A stretch of DNA of 64,000 nucleotides. Source: Allochromatium palmeri. Its GTDB lineage: Bacteria > Pseudomonadota > Gammaproteobacteria > Chromatiales > Chromatiaceae. Positions 1 through 12,546 of the stretch are shown here, piece by piece. A program made the position numbers and the translations under genes. Numbering within the stretch: position 1 is the first letter of the stretch; every line of letters begins with the position of its first letter. Location: NCBI RefSeq assembly GCF_009720725.1, contig NZ_WNKT01000001.1:124001-188000 (forward strand), in the 5' to 3' direction. The notes below the pieces were generated by a model. The model saw only the letters and a list, made by a program, of their open reading frames with translations. It did not search any database and was not told the origin of the DNA.

Positions 1-521
1 ATCTCGACTATGGCCGTGTCAGTCTGGCGGCGCTGGATGAACGCGGGGGCGATTGGCTGCCACGACTGCAAGCGGCCTTTGGTGCCGGCGGCATCGAGAC
101 CGATGTTCAGCCCTCGCTGCCCGCCGCGCGCTGGCGCAAGCTGGCCTGGAACATCCCGTTCAATGGTCTGTCGGTGCTGTTGGATCGGGATACCGACGCG
201 ATCATGGCCGATCCCGAGGCGCGCGCCCTGGCCGAGCGGCTGATGTACGAGGTCGCCGCGGGCGCGGCGGCCTGCGGTGTCCCCTTCGATCCTGATTTCA
301 TCCCCAAACTGCTGGCGACCACCGAGCGCATGGCGCCCTATGCGCCGAGTATGCGGCTGGATTTTCTGGGCCAGCGCGCGCTGGAGATCGAGTACATGTA
401 CCGCCGCCCACTACGCGAGGCAGCGCGGCATGGCGTGCAGATGCCGGGCGTGGAGACCATCGCCAGTCAGTTGAGCATCCTCGATCGGGCGAATCGGGGC
501 GGTTCGGCGCCGCCGCGCTGA
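1..521 (+). CDS. panE: 2-dehydropantoate 2-reductase, C-terminal part (partial)
   Basis: Ketopantoate reductase makes pantoate with NADPH in the cytoplasm, on the way to pantothenate and coenzyme A. The frame beginning at base 3 is open from the window edge and ends with TGA at 519-521, giving about 172 residues. These match the helical C-terminal ApbA_C domain: the stretch RWRKLAWNIPFNGLSVLL is the characteristic helix that carries the catalytic lysine, followed by the usual Met/Arg-rich substrate-side helices. The N-terminal NADPH-binding Rossmann domain lies outside the window. A methionine at 174 is inside the domain and is not a start. The gene converges on glgP across a hairpin. The family call is firm; the exact paralogue is not. 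Confidence 0.85.
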   Translation, partial: LDYGRVSLAALDERGGDWLPRLQAAFGAGGIETDVQPSLPAARWRKLAWNIPFNGLSVLLDRDTDAIMADPEARALAERLMYEVAAGAAACGVPFDPDFIPKLLATTERMAPYAPSMRLDFLGQRALEIEYMYRRPLREAARHGVQMPGVETIASQLSILDRANRGGSAPPR

Positions 522-527
522 GTAGTC

Positions 528-555
528 CCTCTCCCCTCGCAGGAGAGGGGAGAGG
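528..555. terminator. Bidirectional hairpin between panE and glgP
   Basis: A perfect 11-bp stem (528-538 with 545-555, CCTCTCCCCTC paired with its complement) closes a 6-base loop. It starts 6 bases after the panE stop and ends 10 bases before the glgP stop on the other strand, so it can end transcription from both convergent genes. There is no T-run on either side, so an intrinsic terminator of the classic kind is not proven. Confidence 0.6.
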
Positions 556-565
556 AGGGACGTGC

Positions 566-3076
566 TCAAGCCGCCGATTTGGGCGCCACGGTTTCCAGAT
601 GCCAGATATCGCGGTTGTATTCGGCGATGGTGCGATCCGAGGAAAAATGCCCGCTGTGCGCCGTGTTGAGGATACTCATGCGCAGCCAGTGCTCGCGGTC
701 GCGATAGGCAGCGGCCGCACGCTCCTGCGCCTCGACATAGCTTCTGAAATCAGCGGCGGTCATCCAGGGGTCATGCGGATTGCGGATCGACAGGATGACC
801 GAATCAAAGGCTCCAGTCTCGAACTGATTGAAGTGCCCGGATTCGAGCAGGTTCATGACATCCATCAGCGCCCGATCGCTGGCGATGATGGCATTGGGGT
901 CATAGTGACCGCGCATTGATTCCACGCCCGCCGCCGTCAGACCGAACAGGAAGAAATGGTCCTCGCCGACCTGCTCGCGGATCTCGATATTGGCTCCATC
1001 GAGCGTGCCGATGGTCACGGCGCCGTTCATCATGAACTTCATGTTGCCAGTGCCTGATGCCTCCTTACCCGCCGTCGAGATCTGTTCCGAGAGATCGGTT
1101 CCAGGGGCGATCACCTCCATCAGCGACACCCGGTAGTCAGGCACGAAGGCCACACGCAGCAGACCGGCGGTCGCCGGGTCCATGTTGACGACATGGGCGA
1201 CATTGTTGATCAGCTTGATGATCTGCTTGGCCATCACATAGCCGGGCGCGGCCTTGCCGCCGATCAGGACCGAGCGCGGGGTCCAGTTGGCTGTATCGCC
1301 GCGCTTGATGCGGTTGTAGAGATGGACGACGTGCAGGACATTGAGCAGTTGGCGCTTGTATTCATGGATGCGCTTGACCTGGACGTCGAACATGGCTTCC
1401 AGCGGAAACTCGACGCCGCAGAGTGCGCTGATCTGCTCGGCCAGCCGTGCCTTGTTGGCCTGCTTGATCTCATGCCAGCGCGTGCGGAAGGCGCTGTCCT
1501 CGGCATAGGGCGCCAGACGTGACAACTGCTCCAGATCGCGTCCCCAACCGGTGCCGATGGTCTCGTCGAGCAGATCGCGCAGACCGGGGTTGCACATAGC
1601 CAGCCAGCGGCGTGGCGTGACCCCATTGGTCTTGTTGTTGAACTTCTCCGGCCAGAGTTCGTTGAAGTCGCGGAACAACCCCTCGACCAGCAGTTGTGAG
1701 TGCAGCGCGGCCACGCCATTGACCGAGAAACTGCCGACAATGGCCAGATAGGCCATCCGTACCTGCGGATCATAGCCTTCCTCGATCAGCGACATGCGCC
1801 GCTGGCGATCGAGATCACCCGGCCAGCGCAGCGCGACCTCGGCGAGGAAGCGGGCGTTGATCTCGAAGATGATTTCCAGGATGCGCGGCAGGAGCTGGCG
1901 GAACAGCCGCACCGGCCAGCGCTCCAGCGCCTCGGGCAGGAGCGTGTGGTTGGTATAGGCCATGGTGCGGCGGGTGATGTCCCAGGCGTCTTTCCATTCC
2001 AGATGATGCTCGTCCATGAGCTGGCGCATGAGTTCGGCCACCGACACCGCCGGGTGGGTGTCGTTGAGCTGGAAGCAGTTGAGATCAGCGAAACGGCTGA
2101 AGTCCGGCCCGTGCAGCCGGATCCAGTCGCGCAGCACATCCTTGATACTGGCGCTGGCCAGGAAGTATTGCTGGCGCAGACGCAGTTCCTTGCCGTTCTC
2201 GCTGGCGTCGTTGGGATAGAGCACCATGGTGATGTGCTCGGCGTCGTTTTTCTGCGCGACCGATTCGGTGTAGCTGCCGGCGTTGAATTCGTCGAGATCG
2301 AACTCGTCGGTGGCGGCGGCCTTCCACAATCGCAGCGTGTTGACGGTGTCGTTGCGATAGCCGGGAACCGGGATATCATAAGGGACAGCCAGCACATCAT
2401 GACTGTCGACCCAGCTCACGAGAATACGGCCACTCGGATCACGATGGGTCTCAGTGCGACCGCCGAACTGGATGCGCTGGGTGAACTCGGGGCGCTCGAT
2501 CTCCCAGGGGTTGCCCTCACGCATCCAGTGGTCCGGTTCCTCGACCTGAGCGCCGTTCTCGATTATCTGGCGGAACATGCCGTATTCGTAGCGCAAGCCA
2601 TAGCCGCGCACCGGCAGTTGCAGCGTGGCACAGGAGTCGAGGAAGCAGGCCGCGAGCCGACCCAGACCGCCGTTGCCCAACCCAGGGTCGGGTTCGATGG
2701 AGGCGAGTTCCTCCAGTTCCAGCCCCAGCGTGTGCAGACCGCGTGCCACCGCCTCGTCGAGATCCAGATTGAAGGTAGCGTTGGACAGCGCCCGACCCAT
2801 CAGGAATTCCAGCGACAGGTAGTAGGCACGCTTGCAGCCGGTCTCGTCATAGGCCTGGCGAGTCGTCTTCCAGCGTTCCATCAGCCGGTCGCGCAGGGTG
2901 GTGGCCAGCGCCCGATAGGGGTAATACGCCGACAGACAATCGCGATCACGCCCGAAGGTATGGACGTAATAATGCTTGAAGTCGTGCGCGATCCCCTCGG
3001 AGTCGAGCGACAAGGGAGGCAGATCGAAGGTCGAGTCGTTCGGGCAGTTATTGATGAGCTTGGTCGATGAAGACAT
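566..3076 (-). CDS. glgP: Glycogen/starch/alpha-glucan phosphorylase
   Basis: The enzyme releases glucose-1-phosphate from the ends of glycogen using phosphate and pyridoxal phosphate. The 836-residue protein covers the whole family length (about 800-840). The PLP-lysine motif EASGTGNMKFMMNGA is present near residue 680, and the N-terminal signature YYLSLEFLMGRAL and the glycan-site region GNGGLGRLAACFLDS are intact. An open frame continues upstream to 3205, but the methionine at 3076 (MSSSTKLIN) is preferred: AAGGA lies about 10 bases upstream and the extra 43 residues have no family counterpart. The nearest upstream gene on the same strand is 150 bp away, so it probably has its own promoter. 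Very long frames on the opposite strand are codon-bias shadows. Confidence 0.95.
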   Translation of the reverse strand: MSSSTKLINNCPNDSTFDLPPLSLDSEGIAHDFKHYYVHTFGRDRDCLSAYYPYRALATTLRDRLMERWKTTRQAYDETGCKRAYYLSLEFLMGRALSNATFNLDLDEAVARGLHTLGLELEELASIEPDPGLGNGGLGRLAACFLDSCATLQLPVRGYGLRYEYGMFRQIIENGAQVEEPDHWMREGNPWEIERPEFTQRIQFGGRTETHRDPSGRILVSWVDSHDVLAVPYDIPVPGYRNDTVNTLRLWKAAATDEFDLDEFNAGSYTESVAQKNDAEHITMVLYPNDASENGKELRLRQQYFLASASIKDVLRDWIRLHGPDFSRFADLNCFQLNDTHPAVSVAELMRQLMDEHHLEWKDAWDITRRTMAYTNHTLLPEALERWPVRLFRQLLPRILEIIFEINARFLAEVALRWPGDLDRQRRMSLIEEGYDPQVRMAYLAIVGSFSVNGVAALHSQLLVEGLFRDFNELWPEKFNNKTNGVTPRRWLAMCNPGLRDLLDETIGTGWGRDLEQLSRLAPYAEDSAFRTRWHEIKQANKARLAEQISALCGVEFPLEAMFDVQVKRIHEYKRQLLNVLHVVHLYNRIKRGDTANWTPRSVLIGGKAAPGYVMAKQIIKLINNVAHVVNMDPATAGLLRVAFVPDYRVSLMEVIAPGTDLSEQISTAGKEASGTGNMKFMMNGAVTIGTLDGANIEIREQVGEDHFFLFGLTAAGVESMRGHYDPNAIIASDRALMDVMNLLESGHFNQFETGAFDSVILSIRNPHDPWMTAADFRSYVEAQERAAAAYRDREHWLRMSILNTAHSGHFSSDRTIAEYNRDIWHLETVAPKSAA

Positions 3077-3227
3077 ACGACTGAGATCCTTATGTGAAGA
3101 GTGGTCGTTCTGGAGTGAAGGGCACATGCGAGCGGCGTTCGATTCGGCCGGATTACCGAGGAGTGGCGCTAGCTTGGGTCCAGAGCGCGGGTGAATGCAA
3201 GCCAAATCGTGCGCGTCGCAAGTCGCT

Positions 3228-3515
3228 TCAGTTCTCGGGCATAAGGCTGGGCAGGGGGGAGTGTCCCTGTTTGAAATCCTCGCGCAGACGTTTGAGCAGG
3301 CGCTGACGCTCGTCGGCTCCAGAGACCATCAGGGCGGCGAAGGCCGCGCGCCATTGCACCATATATTCATGATCGGCCGGACGATCAGTGTAAAGCATGA
3401 TGGCCGTGCAATAGTCGGTGGCCTTCAGATAGTCCTTGAAGGGCACCTCTGTCGGGGCGAGCAGCGAGGCGACGATCCGGCGCGCTTGGTTGGAGGCTTT
3501 ATGTTGAACGCTCAT
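3228..3515 (-). CDS. Hypothetical protein, 95 aa
   Basis: I do not recognise this family. The 95-residue product is soluble, with alternating charged and aliphatic residues (for example QRLLKRLREDFKQG near the C-terminus) that suggest helices; it has no signal peptide, no cysteine pairs for metal and no membrane segment. It sits 8 bp downstream of the DUF2939 gene on the same strand, which is in turn coupled to the ABC-F gene, so the three are probably co-transcribed. Coding is supported by the tight spacing and by a normal codon pattern. Confidence 0.6.
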   Translation of the reverse strand: MSVQHKASNQARRIVASLLAPTEVPFKDYLKATDYCTAIMLYTDRPADHEYMVQWRAAFAALMVSGADERQRLLKRLREDFKQGHSPLPSLMPEN

Positions 3516-3523
3516 GAGATCTG

Positions 3524-4069
3524 TCAGTCGTGGATCATGGTGACATGCCAGGTGAGTCCATCGAGTTGGAGTCTCAGGATCAGTGGCGGCGCCAGCGGGG
3601 TGCGATCAATACGGATACGCACATCATTCGGCGCTTCGAAGAAAATCTCTGAGATCGAGGCCCAGAGTCCCAGGCTATGGGTCGGGATGCGCGCAAACTG
3701 TTCGCTGATCCAATCGAGCGTCACCAAAATCTGGAGCGCCTCGACACCATGCTGGCGAATGCCGGATTCCAGCCATTCAATAAACGCGTCTGAGACCGCC
3801 TCGATGAGACTGACCTGGTCCTTGTTGAGCCGGCGGGCGATCTCCTCGCGCACGGCGTCCAGATCCACCAATCCAGCGAGCGTCACGCGATCATTCTGAG
3901 CGACGGCGTGCTCCAGCCGCCAGAGCGTGCTATAGGGCCAGACCCCATAGAGCAGCGTCATGATCAGGAGCACCATCGCCGCGCGCGTCAAAACCCGGCG
4001 GGCCAGCCGCCAGTGCGGCGACATCCAGATCCAGTCAAGTCTCTTGCAGGTCTGAGCGAGTGCGTACAT
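3524..4069 (-). CDS. DUF2939 family membrane-anchored protein
   Basis: A single membrane helix near residues 25-45 (RAAMVLLIMTLLYGVWPYST) is followed by a DUF2939-type domain whose hallmark is a YWPY/WPYSTLWRLEHAV segment and a repeated A-L-V-D pattern (LAGLVDLDAVREEIARRL). The soluble part most likely faces the periplasm or lies along the membrane; the function of the family is unknown. Two starts compete: ATG at 4090 overlaps the ABC-F stop codon by 8 bp, and ATG at 4069 has GAGG about 11 bases upstream and is taken here. Either way the gene follows the ABC-F gene directly, suggesting translation as a unit. Confidence 0.7.
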   Translation of the reverse strand: MYALAQTCKRLDWIWMSPHWRLARRVLTRAAMVLLIMTLLYGVWPYSTLWRLEHAVAQNDRVTLAGLVDLDAVREEIARRLNKDQVSLIEAVSDAFIEWLESGIRQHGVEALQILVTLDWISEQFARIPTHSLGLWASISEIFFEAPNDVRIRIDRTPLAPPLILRLQLDGLTWHVTMIHD

Positions 4070-4082
4070 TGGCGCTCTATCC

Positions 4083-5984
4083 TCAGGCATCGGCGCCCTG
4101 GAATTGCTCGATCGCCTCGCAGACCTCCAGCCAGTCCGTCTCGGTTGTATCCAGATCGGCCTGGAGCTGGCGTTGTTCGGCCAGGAGCGTCAGTAAACGG
4201 TCTTTGGCCGCCGGCTCGTAGAGTTCAGGCGCGCTCAGTTCCTGTTCCAGTGCGGTGCGGCGCCCGCCCAGCTCGGTGAGCCGCCGCTCCAGGGTCTTTT
4301 CACGGGCGCGCAGCGGTTGCAGCGCCTTGCGTGCCTCGGCGGCCTGGCGGCGCTGCTGCTTGCGTTCGCCGCCGCTCTCGCGTGTGTTGCTCGCCCCCTT
4401 TTGCTCGTCCTGAAGCTGGCGTCCGGCCAGCCAGGCCGGATAGTCGTCAAGATCGCCGTCGAACGGACGCACCGAACCACCGTCGACCAGCCACAGATCA
4501 TCGCTGGTGACGCGCAGCAGATGGCGGTCGTGCGAGACCAGCACCAGTGCCCCATCGAATTCCTGGAGCGCTTCGGCCAGTGCCTGACGCATGTCGAGAT
4601 CCAGATGGTTGGTCGGTTCGTCCAAGAGCAGCAGGTTGGGCCGCTGGCGGATGATGAGCGCCAGCACCAGGCGGGCCTTCTCGCCGCCCGAGAGCGGCGC
4701 GACCGGCTCCAGGGCGCGATCACCGGCGAAGCCGAAGCCACCGAGATAGCTTCTGAGCGTCTGCTCGGTCGCCTCCGGGTCAAGTCGGCGCAGATGCAGG
4801 AGCGGACTGTCGTCAGGGCGCAGTTGATCGAGCTGATGCTGAGCGAAATAGCCAATGCGCAGCTCCTGGGCGCGCTCACAGCGTCCAGACTGGAGGGGCA
4901 GGGTGCCGGCCAGCAGCTTGATGAGCGTCGACTTGCCGGCGCCGTTGCGCCCGAGCAGCCCGATGCGATCGCCGGGATCGAGACTGAAGCCGACGCCATC
5001 GAGAATCGGCCGCTCACCATAGCCGGCTACGGCCTCATCGAGCCGCAGCAGCGGGCGCGGCAGGTTCTCCGCCGGCTCGAAGCCGAAACGAAAGGGCGAG
5101 TCGATATGGGCCGGGGCGATCAGCTCCATGCGTTCGAGTGCCTTGAGCCGGCTCTGGGCCTGACGGGCCTTGGTCGCCTTGGCGCGGAAACGCTCGACGA
5201 AGCTGTGCATGTGGGCGATTTCGCGCTGCTGGCGCGTGTAGGCCGCCTGCTGCTGGGCGAGGCGCTCAGCGCGCTGGCGCTCGAAGGCCGAGTAGTTGCC
5301 TGAGTAGAGCGTCAGATGCTGATGTTCGAGATGCAGGGTGTGACTGACCACGGCATCGAGAAAATCGCGGTCGTGCGAGATCAGCAGCAGGGTGCCCGGA
5401 TAGGCTTTGAGCCAGCCTTCGAGCCAGATGACGGCATCGAGATCCAGATGGTTGGTCGGCTCGTCGAGCAGCAGCAGATCCGAACGGCACATGAGGGTGC
5501 GGGCCAGGGCCAGCCGCATGCGCCAACCGCCCGAGTAGCTGTTGACCGGACGCTGCTCGTCGCCGGGCGCAAATCCCAGACCATGCAGCAGCCGTGCGGC
5601 GCGGCTCTCGGCGTCATAGGCGCCGATCGACTCCAGCCGCCCGTGCAGCTCAGCCTGGCGCAGACCATCGCCGGCCGTCTCGGCTTCCGTCAGCTCGGAC
5701 TGGAGTCGGCGCAGTTCACGATCACCGTCGAGCGCGAATTGGATCGCGGGGCGGTCGGTGTCCGGGGTGTGCTGGGCGACATGGGCGATCTCCCAGCCGG
5801 GCGGGATCGCGACCTCGCCCGCATCAGCGTGCAGCTCGTCGCGCAGTAAGGCAAACAGGCTCGACTTGCCGCAGCCGTTGGCCCCGACCAGACCAACCTT
5901 GTGGCCTGGATAAATGGTGAGTGTGGCCCCTTCGAGCAGCCGATTGGGGCCACGACGGAAACTCAGGTCTTTCAGTTGCAGCAT
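4083..5984 (-). CDS. yheS: ABC-F family ATPase, YheS type
   Basis: ABC-F proteins have two ATPase domains and no membrane part; they bind the ribosomal E site and rescue or tune translation. Domain 1 has Walker A GANGCGKSS near residue 35, signature YSGGWRMRLALARTL and Walker B LLLLDEPTNHLD; domain 2 has Walker A GRNGAGKST near residue 340, signature LSGGEKARLVLAL and LLLLDEPTNHLD. The linker (P-site tooth) helix pair with RFRAKATKARQAQSRLKALERM sits between them, and a charged coiled coil ends the protein. At 633 residues it matches E. coli YheS (637) in length and in the linker, better than Uup. It appears to head a small operon with the DUF2939 and the 95-residue genes. Confidence 0.9.
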   Translation of the reverse strand: MLQLKDLSFRRGPNRLLEGATLTIYPGHKVGLVGANGCGKSSLFALLRDELHADAGEVAIPPGWEIAHVAQHTPDTDRPAIQFALDGDRELRRLQSELTEAETAGDGLRQAELHGRLESIGAYDAESRAARLLHGLGFAPGDEQRPVNSYSGGWRMRLALARTLMCRSDLLLLDEPTNHLDLDAVIWLEGWLKAYPGTLLLISHDRDFLDAVVSHTLHLEHQHLTLYSGNYSAFERQRAERLAQQQAAYTRQQREIAHMHSFVERFRAKATKARQAQSRLKALERMELIAPAHIDSPFRFGFEPAENLPRPLLRLDEAVAGYGERPILDGVGFSLDPGDRIGLLGRNGAGKSTLIKLLAGTLPLQSGRCERAQELRIGYFAQHQLDQLRPDDSPLLHLRRLDPEATEQTLRSYLGGFGFAGDRALEPVAPLSGGEKARLVLALIIRQRPNLLLLDEPTNHLDLDMRQALAEALQEFDGALVLVSHDRHLLRVTSDDLWLVDGGSVRPFDGDLDDYPAWLAGRQLQDEQKGASNTRESGGERKQQRRQAAEARKALQPLRAREKTLERRLTELGGRRTALEQELSAPELYEPAAKDRLLTLLAEQRQLQADLDTTETDWLEVCEAIEQFQGADA

Positions 5985-6055
5985 GAACCGCGTCCGGGAT
6001 ACTCAATGAGATATGTTGGTGTGTTTAGCGATCGCGCGACTTGGCGCGTCTGACG

Positions 6056-9009
<2,954 letters not shown>

Positions 9010-9011
9010 CC

Positions 9012-10586
9012 ATGTCCAATATCCACGCCGACCGCCTCCTGATCCTCGACTTCGGATCTCAGTACACCCAGCTCATTGCGCGGCGCGTGCGCGAGGCGGG
9101 AGTCTACTGTGAACTCCACGCCTGGGATATGGACGCCCAATCCATCCGCGAATTTGCGCCTAGCGGTGTCATCCTGTCCGGCGGCCCGCAGTCGGTCCAT
9201 GAGACCGAGACGCCGCGCGCCGATCCCATCGTCTTCGAGCTGGGCGTGCCGGTGCTCGGTATCTGTTATGGGCTGCAAACCATGGCCGCCCAGCTCGGCG
9301 GTGCCGTAGTGCCCTCGACCCATCGCGAATACGGCTATGCTCAGGTGCGCGCCCGCGGTCACTCGCGGTTGTTGCGTGATATTGAGGATCACACCAGTTC
9401 CGAGGGCTATGGTCTACTCGACGTCTGGATGAGCCACGGTGACCGGGTCGATGTGCTGCCGCCCGGTTTCAGCGTCATCGCTGAGACCGACAGTGCGCCG
9501 CTGGCCGGCATCGCCGATGAGTCGCGCCGCTTCTATGGCGTGCAGTTCCATCCCGAGGTCACCCACACCCGTCAGGGTCAGCGCATTCTCGAACGCTTCG
9601 TCCACGACATCTGCGGCTGCGGTCGGCTCTGGACTCCGGACAACATCATCGAGGACAGTCTGGGGCGTATCCGCGCCCAGGTCGGCCGCGACAAGGTGCT
9701 GCTCGGACTCTCGGGCGGGGTCGATTCCAGCGTGGTCGCCGCGTTGCTGCATCGGGCCATCGGCGATCAGCTCACCTGCGTCTTCGTCGACAACGGACTG
9801 CTGCGCCTCGGCGAGGGCGATCAGGTCATGAGCACCTTCGCCCGGCACATGGGCGTGCGCGTGATCCGGGTCGATGCCGAAGAACGCTTCCTCGGTCGCC
9901 TGAAGGGCGTGAACGATCCGGAGCAGAAGCGCAAGATCATCGGCAACACCTTCATCGAGGTCTTCGACGACGAGGCGAGCAAGCTCGAAGACGTCAAGTG
10001 GCTGGCGCAAGGCACCATCTATCCCGATGTCATCGAGTCGGCCGGGTCCAAGACCGGCAAGGCCAAGGTCATCAAGTCGCATCACAATGTCGGCGGACTG
10101 CCCGAGGAGATGAACCTCAAACTGGTCGAGCCGCTGCGCGAGCTGTTCAAGGATGAGGTGCGCCGGATCGGCGTCGAGCTGGGGCTGCCCTCTGAGATGG
10201 TCTATCGCCATCCCTTCCCAGGGCCGGGGCTTGGGGTGCGTATCCTCGGCGAGGTGCACAAGGATTCCGCCGACACCCTGCGTCAGGCCGATCACATCTT
10301 TATCGAGGAACTGCGCCGGGCCGATCTCTACGATCAGGTTTCGCAGGCGTTCGCTGTGTTTCTGCCGGTGCGCTCGGTCGGTGTCGTCGGCGACAACCGG
10401 CTCTATGCGCCTGTGATCGCTTTGCGTGCGGTCGAGACCATCGACTTCATGACCGCGCGCTGGGCGCATCTGCCCTATGACTTTCTGGATCTGGTCTGCC
10501 GGCGCATCGCCAACGAAGTGCCGAATGTCTCGCGCGTGGTCTATGACATCACCGGCAAGCCGCCGGGGACCATCGAGTGGGAATGA
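9012..10586 (+). CDS. guaA: GMP synthase (glutamine-hydrolysing)
   Basis: Converts XMP to GMP with ATP and glutamine, directly after the guaB product in the pathway. The 524 residues hold an N-terminal class I glutamine amidotransferase domain (nucleophile cysteine in GICYGLQ near residue 85, His-Glu pair in FHPEVTHT near 180), an ATP pyrophosphatase domain with the P-loop [10 protein letters not shown] near 232-241, and the C-terminal dimerisation domain ending in PPGTIEWE, the near-universal GuaA terminus. Start ATG follows the guaB stop by 2 bp, indicating co-transcription and probable translational coupling. Confidence 0.97.
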   Translation: MSNIHADRLLILDFGSQYTQLIARRVREAGVYCELHAWDMDAQSIREFAPSGVILSGGPQSVHETETPRADPIVFELGVPVLGICYGLQTMAAQLGGAVVPSTHREYGYAQVRARGHSRLLRDIEDHTSSEGYGLLDVWMSHGDRVDVLPPGFSVIAETDSAPLAGIADESRRFYGVQFHPEVTHTRQGQRILERFVHDICGCGRLWTPDNIIEDSLGRIRAQVGRDKVLLGLSGGVDSSVVAALLHRAIGDQLTCVFVDNGLLRLGEGDQVMSTFARHMGVRVIRVDAEERFLGRLKGVNDPEQKRKIIGNTFIEVFDDEASKLEDVKWLAQGTIYPDVIESAGSKTGKAKVIKSHHNVGGLPEEMNLKLVEPLRELFKDEVRRIGVELGLPSEMVYRHPFPGPGLGVRILGEVHKDSADTLRQADHIFIEELRRADLYDQVSQAFAVFLPVRSVGVVGDNRLYAPVIALRAVETIDFMTARWAHLPYDFLDLVCRRIANEVPNVSRVVYDITGKPPGTIEWE

Positions 10587-10603
10587 CGCGAGGCTGAATC
10601 GGC

Positions 10604-11104
10604 GTGGGTGAGGTGTTCGTTGAGGCGGACAGGCACTGGATGCGCTATGCACTGGAACTGGCACGACGCGCGGCCGAGGAGGGGGAGGTTCCGGTCGGAG
10701 CGGTGCTGGTGGGCGAGGACGAGATTCTGGGTGAAGGCTGGAATCGTCCGATCATCGAACACGATCCCAGCGCCCATGCCGAAATCCAGGCCCTGCGTGA
10801 TGCCGGGCGGCGCGTCGGTAATTATCGCCTGCCCGGCTCGATCCTCTATGTCACGCTCGAACCCTGCGTCATGTGCGCCGGGGCCATCGTCCATGCGCGT
10901 GTCGCTCAGGTGATCTATGGTGCGCCTGATCCCAAGGCTGGTGCCTGCGGTAGCGTCTTCGATCTGCTGCCGTCTGATGGACGCTTCAACCACCGTACCG
11001 AGGTTCGCGGTGGTCTGCTCGCCGAGGAGTGCGGCGACGTGCTCAGAGCCTTCTTTCGCGCGCGTCGCGCCCGTTTGACATCAGCCCGGATGACGAGGGT
11101 TTGA
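10604..11104 (+). CDS. tadA: tRNA-specific adenosine deaminase
   Basis: TadA converts adenosine 34 in the tRNA-Arg(ACG) anticodon to inosine. The cytidine-deaminase zinc motifs are intact: HAEIQAL near residue 58 (zinc His and proton-shuttle Glu) and PCVMCAGA near residue 88 (two zinc cysteines). The 166-residue length is normal. The start is taken as GTG 10604, the first in-frame start after the guaA stop; an ATG at 10640 (MRYALELA) is a possible alternative that would remove only the short leader. It lies 17 bp after guaA on the same strand and its stop almost touches the stop of the opposing hemerythrin gene (2 bp). Confidence 0.92.
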   Translation: MGEVFVEADRHWMRYALELARRAAEEGEVPVGAVLVGEDEILGEGWNRPIIEHDPSAHAEIQALRDAGRRVGNYRLPGSILYVTLEPCVMCAGAIVHARVAQVIYGAPDPKAGACGSVFDLLPSDGRFNHRTEVRGGLLAEECGDVLRAFFRARRARLTSARMTRV

Positions 11105-11106
11105 AC

Positions 11107-11601
11107 TCAGCGCCGGCTCGCCCGGTAGCTCGACTGATAGAGACGCATCAGATCCAGACGATTGGACACATCGCCGCCGAAGAGATTGAAATAGGTCTCG
11201 GCGAAGTGTCGATCGGCACCCAGGATATGCGCCAGCAGCCAATCGCGGATGAAGCCCTGACAGATCTCATCGAAGACCGTCAGACCTTCTACACGCCACT
11301 CACGCAGCAGAGTGGTGAATTCAGCCATGAGCAGCGCATGCTCGCATTGATGCTCGCCGATGCATTCATAGTCGAATGAGCGCATGAAGGCCTCTTCACG
11401 CTGGAAATGCTCGCGCATCGACTCGCCCAGGCGGGTGAGGGCGTCGAGCAGCGCGTTGGCGTCTCCCGAGCGCCCGTGCGAGGCTTCGGGGCAGAAACGC
11501 AGACAGATATCACCAAGCTGCTCGATCAGGTCGCGGTGGTCTTGATCGAGCAGTTCGATATTGAGCGACCATTCGTCGTGCCAGGTCAGTAATCTGGTCA
11601 T
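11107..11601 (-). CDS. Bacteriohemerythrin
   Basis: A single-domain hemerythrin of 164 residues; such proteins bind O2 at a non-haem di-iron centre in the cytoplasm and store, deliver or sense oxygen. The ligand pattern is complete: W-x-N-x-x-LLDQDH at the N-terminus, MREHFQREE, GEHQCEHALL, and the C-terminal WLLAHILGADRHF. No sensor or membrane domain is attached. ATG 11601 is preceded on the - strand by GGAGG (in ACGGAGGATTTC). The gene is monocistronic by position. In microaerophilic or phototrophic sulfur bacteria an oxygen-handling role is plausible but is inference. Confidence 0.9.
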   Translation of the reverse strand: MTRLLTWHDEWSLNIELLDQDHRDLIEQLGDICLRFCPEASHGRSGDANALLDALTRLGESMREHFQREEAFMRSFDYECIGEHQCEHALLMAEFTTLLREWRVEGLTVFDEICQGFIRDWLLAHILGADRHFAETYFNLFGGDVSNRLDLMRLYQSSYRASRR

Positions 11602-11693
11602 GAAATCCTCCGTTTTGTGGACTCTTATGGTCCGCTTTTATCGCTTTCGAGGTTGGCGCCAGGACGCCGGTTAATGCCAAAACCGCGCGGAAG

Positions 11694-12152
11694 TCACTCA
11701 CGACGCGGTTTGAAGGGTAGAATACGAACTGTTGCGCCCTGCTGTTGCTCGCCCGTCTGTTTGAGCTTCAACTGATCGAGAACAGGCCCGATTTCGGACA
11801 ATAGGCGCACCTGAACGGCTTTCAGGTCACTGAAATAGTAGACCATCTCACAGGAAACGGGGTCGCACAGCGAATCTCGTCCGACGAGCGGTCGCCAGGC
11901 CAGTCGGATCAGGCGTCCACCCTCGCCCTCATGATAGGCATAGCCCCCCAGGGCATCGACGAAGATCACCTCCTCGGCATCGATGACGGCCAGATACTGC
12001 ATCGAGCGGATCGGGACGAAGACGCTCGATCCTCCCGCATGCTTCAGCAACTGACGCAGGGCGTTGTGGATGGGCGCCGGGATGGTGCTCTGCTCGCGTG
12101 CGTATTCGGTGTCAGGGCGGAAGAAGGTTTCACGGACGACGTAGCTGGACAT
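11694..12152 (-). CDS. Conserved hypothetical protein, 152 aa
   Basis: Not recognised. The soluble product begins MSSYVVRETFFRPD and contains a beta-rich middle (SVFVPIRSMQYLAVIDAEEVIFVDALGGY) and a basic C-terminus. The open frame extends to 12368, but the upstream part overlaps the next gene and is compositionally unlike protein; ATG 12152 has AGGGGG about 10 bases upstream. It is 94 bp from the 99-residue gene on the same strand, so the two may be co-transcribed. Confidence 0.65.
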   Translation of the reverse strand: MSSYVVRETFFRPDTEYAREQSTIPAPIHNALRQLLKHAGGSSVFVPIRSMQYLAVIDAEEVIFVDALGGYAYHEGEGGRLIRLAWRPLVGRDSLCDPVSCEMVYYFSDLKAVQVRLLSEIGPVLDQLKLKQTGEQQQGATVRILPFKPRRE

Positions 12153-12246
12153 GGCTGGCGCTTCCCCCTTGTGTCCTAGAACGCGATCCGGCCAGCCGCA
12201 GAACGTGTTCAGGCTGGCGGTGCGGTTGACCGTGACGGCTTTGACG

Positions 12247-12546
12247 TCAGTCGGTTTCGTCGAGTTCCGGATTCCAGCCGCCGGCACGCGCCTGCTCGAT
12301 GGCCTCGGCATAGATGCGCGCATGGCGTTCGCGCAGTTCGGGCGGCAGGTTGGAGACCAGATGACCATAGGGCGCCCAGGCGGCTGTCACCTTGTCATAG
12401 AGGGCGTCGATGCCCTGGATGGTCCAGCCCTCGCAGGTCTCCTCCTCGGGGATGAGGCCGAACACCCAGGCGTCGCGGATGATGTTGGCCGTCGGCGTCA
12501 TGGCCTGTTCCTGATTGTGGATACCCTCGTAGATCTTTTGCTTCAT
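12247..12546 (-). CDS. Conserved hypothetical protein, 99 aa
   Basis: Not recognised. A small acidic, mostly helical soluble protein (ANIIRDAWVFGLIPEEETCEGW, then ALYDKVTAAWAPYGHLVSNLPPELRERHARIY). The tryptophan-rich pattern and good codon usage support coding. A second methionine at residue 16 is an alternative start (12501). It has no signal peptide. The only clue to its role is its position upstream of the 152-residue gene on the same strand. Confidence 0.6.
   Translation of the reverse strand: MKQKIYEGIHNQEQAMTPTANIIRDAWVFGLIPEEETCEGWTIQGIDALYDKVTAAWAPYGHLVSNLPPELRERHARIYAEAIEQARAGGWNPELDETD

Noticed and set aside
1700-3070. 456-codon + strand frame opposite glgP
   Set aside because: A codon-bias shadow of a well-conserved gene on the other strand; the His/Gln/Val-rich translation has no domain.
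9414-10664. 416-codon - strand frame opposite guaA
   Set aside because: Shadow of guaA; it crosses the guaA-tadA junction and shows no domain, start signal or conservation pattern.
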